From the NCBI GenBank assembly GCA_019308985.1, contig JAFDHB010000108.1, positions 1-11,736 of the forward strand: DNA of 11,736 bases, written 5' to 3'. The position numbers and the translations under genes are program-made. Shown here one piece after another: positions 5,767 to 11,736 of the stretch (within the stretch, counting starts at the first letter, position 1; each line of letters begins with the position of its first letter). Source of the stretch: Deltaproteobacteria bacterium (lineage in GTDB: Bacteria > Desulfobacterota > DSM-4660 > Desulfatiglandales > HGW-15). The notes below the pieces were generated by a model that was not told the DNA's origin, ran no database searches, and saw only the letters and a program-made list of their open reading frames with translations.

Positions 5767-7203
5767 TTAACTTAAGAATGAACTTCGTCTTAACCATCCT
5801 CTTTTGTGCATCAAATCCCCAAAAAAACGATAGCCTACCCACGACTGGATAAACCATAAACTCTCAACTGGGAAGCGATACCTTGAATAACCCACGGGGC
5901 CCGGGATGGCCAGGAAATAGATGTTGGCGAGCAAAATGATCCACATCAACGAGGCTCTTTGTCGAATAATCGCTACTGCGCCTATACCAGCTCCCAGGGC
6001 AATCATAAACCGAACAAAAACCTCTAGAAGAAGAAAACCATCCTGCCGTGACAGGAATCGATATATTTTCTTGGAAAAAGAGGGTTCCGCCACATCAAAG
6101 AAGTGAATTCGATCCTGATGCCATCCTGTCAAGATGTAGATTTCCGTCAGATTGCTTCCTCCTACTGTCTTCAGAATCCCATAGATCCACTGCTTGAGAT
6201 AGTTTCCAGGGTAACGAGAGAGTTCTTGCAGACCGATCTTTTGATACAAGCTAAAGATTTCCATGATGTTGAGTGGTCTTCCCAGCCTAGCCTGTTCTCT
6301 TGAAACAAGAGCTCGTGCTTTCTCTTTGATGATCTTTCTCCCTTCATTGAATGGTATACCTCTGGCAGATTCCCAAACAAAAGGAACATGATACTCCATC
6401 AGTTGAACACCTTTAATGCCCGAGAAGGTAAAAGCATGAAAATGTGAATAGTTCCTGACGTACCAAGGAGTTAAAAGTATTAGGTAGGGCAGGGAGAAGG
6501 CAATGATTCTCTGTACTCGTTCCTTTATTCGATCCGGAGAGAACAGAAGAAGCCCTACAACCAGTATTGGGAAATAAAGGATAGCTGGCCTGACATATGC
6601 AGCTGCCCCCGTCAGTACACCGGCTAAGACCAAAAGAATAAGTCTGTTTGAACGATAAAAGAAGCCTACACACAGGATCGCGCCCAGGAAAAATGGAAGG
6701 AACCAAACCTCTGAAAGAATAAATTTAGGAAAGGCAAGGCCGCCCGGCTCCACCAGCATGAAAATGAGAATCCCTCGGGCCAGGATCTCGCTCGACAGAC
6801 AGCGGAGTCCCCAAAAAAGCAGAAAAGCCACTCCCAGGTAGACCAACTCCTGCCAAAAGACAGCCCAGCAAGGGCTTCCCATGCGAGCGCAATTGAGTGC
6901 AGCAAGAAATAGGGGATAACCCGGGGTTCGAAAGGCCTCTGGAAAGAAAGGAGGTCCGTCGCTCTGACTGAAAACAGCGTGATGGCACAGATTTTTACCA
7001 AGTCTCCAGTAACCGTATGAGTCAGGTTGAAAGGCTGCTCCTTTGACGGCAATAAAATAACACAAGAACCCTATCCTTGCTGTTAGTAGGAAGAGGACGA
7101 GAACCGAAAACAGATTTTTCCGCAGGAAGTGAAAGAAGTTTTTCTTCACAATCCCGCCCTCTGTCTTTTCACACAATGCAACTCTCCTTTCAGGCCATCC
7201 CAT
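5767..7203 (-). CDS. Multi-pass membrane glycosyltransferase, GT39/ArnT-like (GT-C fold)
   Basis: An integral membrane protein of up to 478 residues with about ten hydrophobic stretches, the first at roughly 31-53 and the last at 445-462. It resembles GT39/PMT_2 enzymes, which use a polyprenyl-phosphate sugar and act at the periplasmic face. Supporting landmarks are the acidic PDSYGYW at 60-66 in the first extracytoplasmic loop, RTPGYP at 92-97, FILSEVWF at 161-168, LTPWYVRNY at 244-252 and GYSRYRFPVESL at 438-449. The adjacent family-2 enzyme could supply its donor. Three starts are possible: ATG at 7201-7203 (GGAG only four bases away, overlapping the upstream gene by 14 bases), TTG at 7174-7176 (AAAGGAG at an ideal seven bases) and GTG at 7147-7149. 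They change only the cytoplasmic N-terminus before the first membrane segment. I report the ATG but consider the TTG equally likely. Superfamily is well supported; acceptor and sugar are unknown. Confidence 0.82.
   Translation of the reverse strand: MGWPERRVALCEKTEGGIVKKNFFHFLRKNLFSVLVLFLLTARIGFLCYFIAVKGAAFQPDSYGYWRLGKNLCHHAVFSQSDGPPFFPEAFRTPGYPLFLAALNCARMGSPCWAVFWQELVYLGVAFLLFWGLRCLSSEILARGILIFMLVEPGGLAFPKFILSEVWFLPFFLGAILCVGFFYRSNRLILLVLAGVLTGAAAYVRPAILYFPILVVGLLLFSPDRIKERVQRIIAFSLPYLILLTPWYVRNYSHFHAFTFSGIKGVQLMEYHVPFVWESARGIPFNEGRKIIKEKARALVSREQARLGRPLNIMEIFSLYQKIGLQELSRYPGNYLKQWIYGILKTVGGSNLTEIYILTGWHQDRIHFFDVAEPSFSKKIYRFLSRQDGFLLLEVFVRFMIALGAGIGAVAIIRQRASLMWIILLANIYFLAIPGPVGYSRYRFPVESLWFIQSWVGYRFFGDLMHKRGWLRRSSFLS
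7184..7190 (-). promoter_or_regulatory. Strong internal ribosome binding site favouring the TTG start of the GT39-like gene
   Basis: AAAGGAG lies seven bases before the in-frame TTG at 7174-7176 and touches the stop codon of the upstream family-4 gene (7190-7192). A ribosome finishing that gene would meet it directly, so it could drive coupled initiation nine codons downstream of the ATG at 7203. Confidence 0.5.
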
Positions 7204-8335
7204 ATAACTCCAGATGAGACTTAATCATTTTATCTACACTAAACATATCCTTTACCCGAACTTGGCCCTTTGCCCCCAATTTTTTAGCCCACTCTTGATC
7301 TCTCAGGACCATAATAATCTTTTCTGCCATGACTACTGGATTTCTAGGAGGAACCAACCATCCTGTTTCACCATCTACTATGGCTTCTCTGTTTCCTCCA
7401 ACATCTGTCGCCACAACGGGAAGACCGGCTGCCATTGATTCAAGTATGACATTAGAGAAGCCCTCTTCATGGGATGCGAGGACGGACAGGTCGCTTGCTG
7501 CAAGCAACTCGGGAACATCCCACCTTTGTCCAAGGAATTTTACAGCTTCCCCGATGCCCAGTAGGGAGGCTTCTCGTTTCAGGTAATTGCCGATTCCCCG
7601 GTCTTCGCCAACTACGATGAGCCTTATTTCCGGAACCTTTCTTATGGCCAAAGCCACAGCACGGAATAGATCCGAGTGCCCTTTGTACGGTATGAGATTA
7701 GCGATAACAATCACGGCTTTTTCCCTGGGCTTAAGGCCAAGCTTCTGTCGCACACTCATCCTGGATGAACGGGCTGATTTATATGGCTTCGTATCAACGG
7801 CATTGTAAATGAGGGTAAGTTTGTGCGGGTCAATGTGATCACGGCGAACAACGTCATTCCAAACGGCTTTTGAGTTGACCGTTACGCGGTGGCTCCATGC
7901 ATTTGCCATCAAATCGAGAGGGCGCAGGAGCCTGTACCTTTCCTGATGAGTTCCGAGTGCTCTCCGGCTCGTAATCACAAGAGGAACTCTACACAATTTC
8001 CCTGCCACTGCGCCCATGAAGGTAACCAATGGCAGGAAAGCATGGAACACATCAGGTCTGTAACGGATCGTAGTGTGGATCAGTTGTAGTTGTGCTACAA
8101 ATGTCAGCCAAGGCCTCTTTTTCTGACTCTCCCTCTTCCAGGCACTGATGACAGGTATACTTAAAGTTTCCAGTTTAGGCCGAAGTTTTCCCTGACCATT
8201 AAGCACAAACACCTTGCATTTCAAACCCACCTGAACAAGTCCTTGGATAAGTAGGAGCATCTGTGTCTCAGCACCACCCAACTCTAATGAGCCAATGGCA
8301 AACAGGATTTTCTTCTGCGGAATCCTTCTTTTCAA
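7190..8335 (-). CDS. Family-4 (GT-B) glycosyltransferase, second of a tandem pair
   Basis: A 381-residue cytoplasmic retaining glycosyltransferase with two Rossmann-like lobes. The acceptor lobe opens with ILFAIGSLELGGAE at 10-23. The donor lobe has NLIPYKGH at 213-220, with K218 near the nucleotide-sugar phosphates, and the EX7E motif E291/E299 inside EEGFSNVILE, then ATDVGGNREA at 309-318 and DGETGWLVPP at 321-330. Such enzymes usually build lipid-linked glycans from nucleotide sugars. It shares long stretches with its upstream neighbour (8345-9505), nine bases away, suggesting duplication. The only in-frame start before the conserved core is the TTG at 8333-8335; its ribosome binding site is poor (GAG eight bases upstream, TAGGG abutting the TTG), so initiation probably depends on coupling to the preceding gene. 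Its stop overlaps or abuts the start of the GT39-like gene. The family is certain; donor, acceptor and linkage cannot be read from sequence. Confidence 0.93.
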   Translation of the reverse strand: MKRRIPQKKILFAIGSLELGGAETQMLLLIQGLVQVGLKCKVFVLNGQGKLRPKLETLSIPVISAWKRESQKKRPWLTFVAQLQLIHTTIRYRPDVFHAFLPLVTFMGAVAGKLCRVPLVITSRRALGTHQERYRLLRPLDLMANAWSHRVTVNSKAVWNDVVRRDHIDPHKLTLIYNAVDTKPYKSARSSRMSVRQKLGLKPREKAVIVIANLIPYKGHSDLFRAVALAIRKVPEIRLIVVGEDRGIGNYLKREASLLGIGEAVKFLGQRWDVPELLAASDLSVLASHEEGFSNVILESMAAGLPVVATDVGGNREAIVDGETGWLVPPRNPVVMAEKIIMVLRDQEWAKKLGAKGQVRVKDMFSVDKMIKSHLELYGMA

Positions 8336-8344
8336 CCCTACTGC

Positions 8345-9505
8345 TCAGTTCCTAAGAATGGAATCGTAGAACCTTTCGTATGCATCCACGCAGCGTTCCA
8401 AGGAAAAATACTTTCTGACCCTTCTTTTGCCATTTTCACCCATATTTAGGCGCAATTTTGGGTCCACTAGTATCCTACCGATGGCTTCAGAGAGGGCTCT
8501 GGGTGACGAAGCTGGCACTAGAATACCCGTCTCACCATGGACAACTGCATCGCGATTGCCTCCTACGTCGGTTGCAATAACCGGCAAGCCTGCCGCCATA
8601 TATTCAAGGATTGCATTTGAGAATCCTTCGTGGTGGGAAGTTAACACACCTACGTCAGAGCTAGCCAATATCGCAGGAACATCAGACCGCTCCCCGAGAA
8701 ATATTACTCGATCATCCAAGCTCCATTGCCTAGTCAACTGTCTAAGGAACTCCATCCTCTGGTTAGGATATGAGCCAATAAGGACGACCTTCCAGTCCGG
8801 GCCCTTTCTCTTTAAGTGCCTTAGAGCCCGAAACAGATCCTCATGGCCTTTGTAAGGGATCAAGTTGGCCAGAACTGCAAAGATCACTGCATCTTCAGGC
8901 CATCCCTCCTTTGCTCTGAATTCAAGGGAATTCACGGGTTCACTAAAAGGTTCAAGGGGAATGCCGTTGTGGATCAAGTAAATTCGTTCAGGAGAGATAC
9001 CAAGGTCTCTCAATTCTGCCGCAACCGCCTTAGAGTTCCCCAGGACATAATCTGCCGATCGAAGTGCTCTTCGTTCCAGCCACTTTTCCCCCGGGAAGGC
9101 TTCGGGGCGGATGATCTGGCTGCGCTTACTGATAACCAAAAAACAACAAGCTGAAGCAAAACGCGTGGCAAGCCATCCAATGCTGCTCGGCTCCGGAAGA
9201 TAGCAATGAACTATGTCTGGTTTGAATCTGTTTATTTCCTGCGCCGTGGCAACTATCTTAGAGCAGATTCCATAGATAGCACGGATCTTGGGCACTTCTA
9301 GGCAAGCTTTTCCCTCAATCCTTGCAACATCCATTCCCGCATCATCCAATGGCCCCCTAAGGGGGCCGTCCGGCCCCAGAAGCCGGACACGTATCTCGAG
9401 AAAAGTTCTGTTCAAGCGTGGCAAAACAAAAGAAAGATGGCGTTCGGTACCACCAATCTGGAAACCCCCTACCAAGTACAGCAAACGAAAACGATGTTTG
9501 GACAT
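8345..9505 (-). CDS. Family-4 (GT-B) glycosyltransferase, first of a tandem pair
   Basis: A 386-residue GT-B enzyme. I start it at the ATG at 9503-9505, which directly precedes the usual N-terminal strand LLYLVGGFQIGGTE (8-21) and lies 23 bases after the stop of the preceding gene. An upstream frame would add 40 residues but runs into the preceding coding region, and the extra residues look random. No clear Shine-Dalgarno sequence precedes the ATG. Donor-lobe landmarks are NLIPYKGH at 214-221 (K219), the EX7E pair E293/E301 in HEGFSNAILE, ATDVGGNRDA at 311-320 and HGETGILVP at 323-331. Length and motif spacing closely match the downstream paralogue at 7190-8335. It should add a sugar to a growing lipid-linked or polymer chain in the cytoplasm. 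Specificity is unknown. Confidence 0.93.
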   Translation of the reverse strand: MSKHRFRLLYLVGGFQIGGTERHLSFVLPRLNRTFLEIRVRLLGPDGPLRGPLDDAGMDVARIEGKACLEVPKIRAIYGICSKIVATAQEINRFKPDIVHCYLPEPSSIGWLATRFASACCFLVISKRSQIIRPEAFPGEKWLERRALRSADYVLGNSKAVAAELRDLGISPERIYLIHNGIPLEPFSEPVNSLEFRAKEGWPEDAVIFAVLANLIPYKGHEDLFRALRHLKRKGPDWKVVLIGSYPNQRMEFLRQLTRQWSLDDRVIFLGERSDVPAILASSDVGVLTSHHEGFSNAILEYMAAGLPVIATDVGGNRDAVVHGETGILVPASSPRALSEAIGRILVDPKLRLNMGENGKRRVRKYFSLERCVDAYERFYDSILRN

Positions 9506-9528
9506 TTGTTTGGAATGATCGTCTGCTA

Positions 9529-11220
9529 TTAGGAAGAAATTCCAGCTACCTCCTTGTTCCTGCGAACGAAAAGATACTCGTTGCATCCATGCCCGCCAGC
9601 ACAAGTCTTGAGACCGTGAAGACAAAAGCCACGCTGTTGCAAGAACTCTATGACTTCTTCAGGCTTGGCCACTTCAAATGGATATCCTCCCACCCAATCG
9701 ATCAAATCATGAAAGACCGACATGCCTCGCTCCTCCTGACGCTTTCTCCAATCCGCAAAGGGTAGCGGATTTTGGAAACGGGCCAACCTAATAGTGGCTG
9801 AACGCAGTTCAAAAAACAGTCCGACGCCTGCCAAGATCAGCCCTTTTACCACTTTGGGCGATTTTAGGTATGAACGCTTGATGAAAAGCCATCGACGGCT
9901 AGCCCCGCCTTGGTCGTTATAAATAGCGATAGCCAGCTTTCCACCTGGCTTGACTCTCTCTGCGGCCAATTGCAGAGCTCTCCACATAGCCCCTGTATGA
10001 TGCAGGACTCCCCATGCATATACCACGTCAAAATGACCCAATGAATTCATATACTCTTGGTCTAGCACCGATCCTCGTTCTACGACCCAACGGCGAGAAT
10101 CATCGGCGTGTGTCTCCAGTACTCGACGGGAGGTTCTGACCGAATCGATGTCATGGTCAAAAGCGTGAACACTTGCACCTAAAATGTGTGCCGCAAGACT
10201 GCTAAGACCGCTTCCACTCCCAATATCAAGAAAACTATAGCCTTCCAATGACTCCTGACGCAAAATCCTCTGGATACTGACAATAGAGCTCTCTATGCGC
10301 TTCTGGTTGATGTGTCGAATAAACTTTGCCCAGTTTCGTCCGAAACTGAATCGCGTTTCTGACTCCTGAATCGATCCTAAGGTATCTCTACCCCAAACGT
10401 ATGATTTTTTATCAGTTTCCCCCCATTTATGAGCTCTTTCCTCTCTTAAGCCGATCTCTTGAGCAATATGCTCATATCTGCCGTCTTTTCTTAATAAGCT
10501 CAAATAGAAATCAAGCCCCTCAATGGCCTGCTCCTCTACTGTCTGCTTCAATCTTTCGATCGCAGGCTGCGCTCTCAAAGTCCACCAGACAGGGTGAGTT
10601 AACACATGAAGTCGCCTATAAGTCTCTCCAGACAAGACATCCCGAAGCTTCTCATATCTCCAAATGCCGTTAGAATCTGATATGTACTTATATCCTTCCC
10701 ATATGGCCGAAGAGCACACATTGACCATTCCGTGAATCACCTCCGTTGTGATCAATCGCTTTCTGGTTAGGAGATAGTTATGGAAAGAAATAGATCTCAT
10801 AGGCTCTTTCAACAAATCTTCCAGAATGCCTTTCTCAGCGCCTATGAATTCAAGGATTTGGCTTGAGTCTTCTCTAGGAGATTCTTGAAATGCATCCACG
10901 TCAAAATGCAGGCCGATTACGTGACCTAGTTGCGCTATCCTCCGGAAAATCTCAATAATCCGGGGAGCGAACACGTTGTAGTAAGGACTGTGAAGGAATA
11001 TGTGGTATATGCACTTCAATGACCGTTGAGCTTCGATCTCTGCCATCCTCAATGCCTGCTGAGGACTATAATCAACGTCGTGGCGCCAGCAAACGACGGG
11101 ACCTGAGTGGCCTTCATCATAATGCACGAATCTATATTTTCTTGCTGCTAGTTCCAGGAGCCGGACATATTCCTCGATCGTAAAATCATTGCTGCCGTAT
11201 GCCCTTCTATTCAGTGGCAA
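9529..11220 (-). CDS. Polysaccharide-deacetylase-like domain fused to a SAM methyltransferase
   Basis: One uninterrupted 563-residue frame with two enzymatic parts. Residues about 12-250 resemble a NodB-fold polysaccharide deacetylase of the kind found in surface-glycan clusters: CWRHDVDYS at 44-52 gives the aspartate pair D48/D50, GHVIGLHFD at 99-107 the histidines, with SFHNY at 145-149 and LTHPVWW at 207-213. Residues about 290-555 are a class I methyltransferase: RFSFGRNWAKFI at 290-301, SAM-binding LDIGSGSGLS at 331-340, YAWGVLHHTG at 401-410, KPGGKLAIAIYN at 424-435, and a C-terminal GCNEYLFVRR block at 545-554. There is no signal peptide, so both parts probably act in the cytoplasm. 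The start is a TTG at 11218-11220 with GGAAAGG eight bases upstream. It follows the acyltransferase by 21 bases. Substrates, possibly a nucleotide sugar or lipid-linked glycan, are unknown; the metal-site assignment is inferred from motif position. Confidence 0.88.
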   Translation of the reverse strand: MPLNRRAYGSNDFTIEEYVRLLELAARKYRFVHYDEGHSGPVVCWRHDVDYSPQQALRMAEIEAQRSLKCIYHIFLHSPYYNVFAPRIIEIFRRIAQLGHVIGLHFDVDAFQESPREDSSQILEFIGAEKGILEDLLKEPMRSISFHNYLLTRKRLITTEVIHGMVNVCSSAIWEGYKYISDSNGIWRYEKLRDVLSGETYRRLHVLTHPVWWTLRAQPAIERLKQTVEEQAIEGLDFYLSLLRKDGRYEHIAQEIGLREERAHKWGETDKKSYVWGRDTLGSIQESETRFSFGRNWAKFIRHINQKRIESSIVSIQRILRQESLEGYSFLDIGSGSGLSSLAAHILGASVHAFDHDIDSVRTSRRVLETHADDSRRWVVERGSVLDQEYMNSLGHFDVVYAWGVLHHTGAMWRALQLAAERVKPGGKLAIAIYNDQGGASRRWLFIKRSYLKSPKVVKGLILAGVGLFFELRSATIRLARFQNPLPFADWRKRQEERGMSVFHDLIDWVGGYPFEVAKPEEVIEFLQQRGFCLHGLKTCAGGHGCNEYLFVRRNKEVAGISS

Positions 11221-11228
11221 CTGAATCG

Positions 11229-11235
11229 CCTTTCC
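11229..11235 (-). promoter_or_regulatory. Ribosome binding site supporting a TTG start
   Basis: GGAAAGG ends eight bases before the TTG at 11218-11220, within the 21-base gap after the acyltransferase stop. No ATG or GTG lies in frame between this site and the conserved deacetylase core (residue 12 onward), so it decides the start of the fusion gene. Confidence 0.6.
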
Positions 11236-11241
11236 GTCAAT

Positions 11242-11736
11242 CTATTCTTTTCTTGGAGATCCAGCCTCAGTTTCTGTCTTCCGTAGGACCCGACCTGGAT
11301 TGCCAACCACCGTTTCTCCCGCGCCCACTGGCCGTATTACCACTGCCCCCAAACCTATGAAGGCCTTTTCACCTACAATCCCATAGTCAATAATTGTACT
11401 ATTCGGACTGATCCAAACCTCTGCACCAACCGTCACGTTCCCCGAAAGAATAGCTCCTGCCGCTATCAAAGTTCGCGGCCCGATGCGGCAATTATGGGCA
11501 ATATGAACATGGTCATCGGTTTTCACATCATCTTCTATGACGGTCATGTCCAAAGTTGCTCGAACGACAGTGCAATTGGCGCCTATTTCAACTCGATCAC
11601 CTATCCGCACACCTCCGATGTGAGGAAACTGAACTAGCTTGCCTTTTCCATCTCGCGCGAACCCGAATCCATGGTCTCCGATCGTTGTGTTTGATTTTAT
11701 TATACAATCTTTACCAATTACGACATTTTCACCAAT
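11242..11736 (-). CDS. LpxD-like left-handed beta-helix acyltransferase, N-terminus outside the window
   Basis: The frame is open from the window edge (first codon at 11734-11736) to the TAG at 11242-11244, giving 164 residues. It shows the hexapeptide repeat pattern of left-handed beta-helix acyltransferases, with many IGxxV/IGxxC turns. The best match by eye is LpxD, the UDP-3-O-acylglucosamine N-acyltransferase of lipid A synthesis. LpxD-like features are [12 protein letters not shown] at visible residues 22-33, [16 protein letters not shown] at 42-57, and [16 protein letters not shown] at about 70-85, where the histidine of IAHN corresponds to the catalytic position. [10 protein letters not shown] tail follows, and the C-terminus lacks the longer helical extension of typical LpxD. 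A GTG at 11608-11610 is internal, not the start. In a glycan cluster it may instead N-acylate an amino-sugar nucleotide (inference). The fold is secure, the exact substrate is not. Confidence 0.8.
   Translation of the reverse strand: MGENVVIGKDCIIKSNTTIGDHGFGFARDGKGKLVQFPHIGGVRIGDRVEIGANCTVVRATLDMTVIEDDVKTDDHVHIAHNCRIGPRTLIAAGAILSGNVTVGAEVWISPNSTIIDYGIVGEKAFIGLGAVVIRPVGAGETVVGNPGRVLRKTETEAGSPRKE

Noticed and set aside
9506..9625. 40-residue N-terminal extension of the first family-4 glycosyltransferase
   Set aside because: It overlaps the end of the preceding fusion gene, reads as random residues, and the family's usual N-terminus begins just after the ATG at 9505.
11242..11610. 122-residue acyltransferase frame starting at a GTG
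   Set aside because: The same frame stays open with conserved beta-helix repeats up to the window edge, so the GTG is internal to a longer gene.

Overview
All convincing genes in this window lie on the minus strand, so transcription runs from base 11736 towards base 1. The window is a piece of a surface-polysaccharide or glycan biosynthesis cluster. In transcription order it holds: a left-handed beta-helix acyltransferase resembling LpxD (N-terminus outside the window); a 563-residue protein joining a polysaccharide-deacetylase-like domain to a SAM methyltransferase; two related family-4 glycosyltransferases; a GT39-like multi-pass membrane glycosyltransferase; a membrane-anchored family-2 glycosyltransferase of the polyprenyl-phosphate sugar synthase kind; a glutamine-dependent asparagine-synthase-type amidotransferase; an AAA ATPase with a DUF4143 domain; and GDP-mannose 4,6-dehydratase (C-terminus outside the window).

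The organism is a bacterium. The LpxD-like acyltransferase, the polyprenyl-phosphate glycosyltransferase pair and the O-antigen-like gene content suggest a diderm (Gram-negative) cell, perhaps deltaproteobacterial or Desulfobacterota-like. That placement is only an impression: the window has no rRNA or other taxonomic marker.

Region 7174-11736 is tightly packed, with gaps of 9 to 23 bases and one overlap, as in a single operon. A 184-base gap (5583-5766) then separates the GT39-like gene from the family-2 transferase, which is followed 24 bases later by the amidotransferase. The ATPase (1347-2624) does not look like a glycan enzyme and has its own possible promoter. Downstream of it lies 516 bases with no credible gene, filled with diverged repeats and hairpins, and then gmd, which appears richer in GC and in AGG arginine codons than the central genes.

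A working model (inference): Gmd supplies GDP-4-keto-6-deoxymannose for a deoxyhexose donor; the GT4 enzymes extend a lipid-linked glycan in the cytoplasm; the deacetylase/methyltransferase fusion, the amidotransferase and the LpxD-like acyltransferase tailor sugars or their precursors; the family-2 enzyme charges a polyprenyl phosphate with a sugar that the GT39-like protein transfers at the membrane. I see no tRNA, rRNA, CRISPR array, transposase or phage gene. I found no clearly undescribed system; the least ordinary items are the fusion protein and the nested repeat zone downstream of the ATPase.
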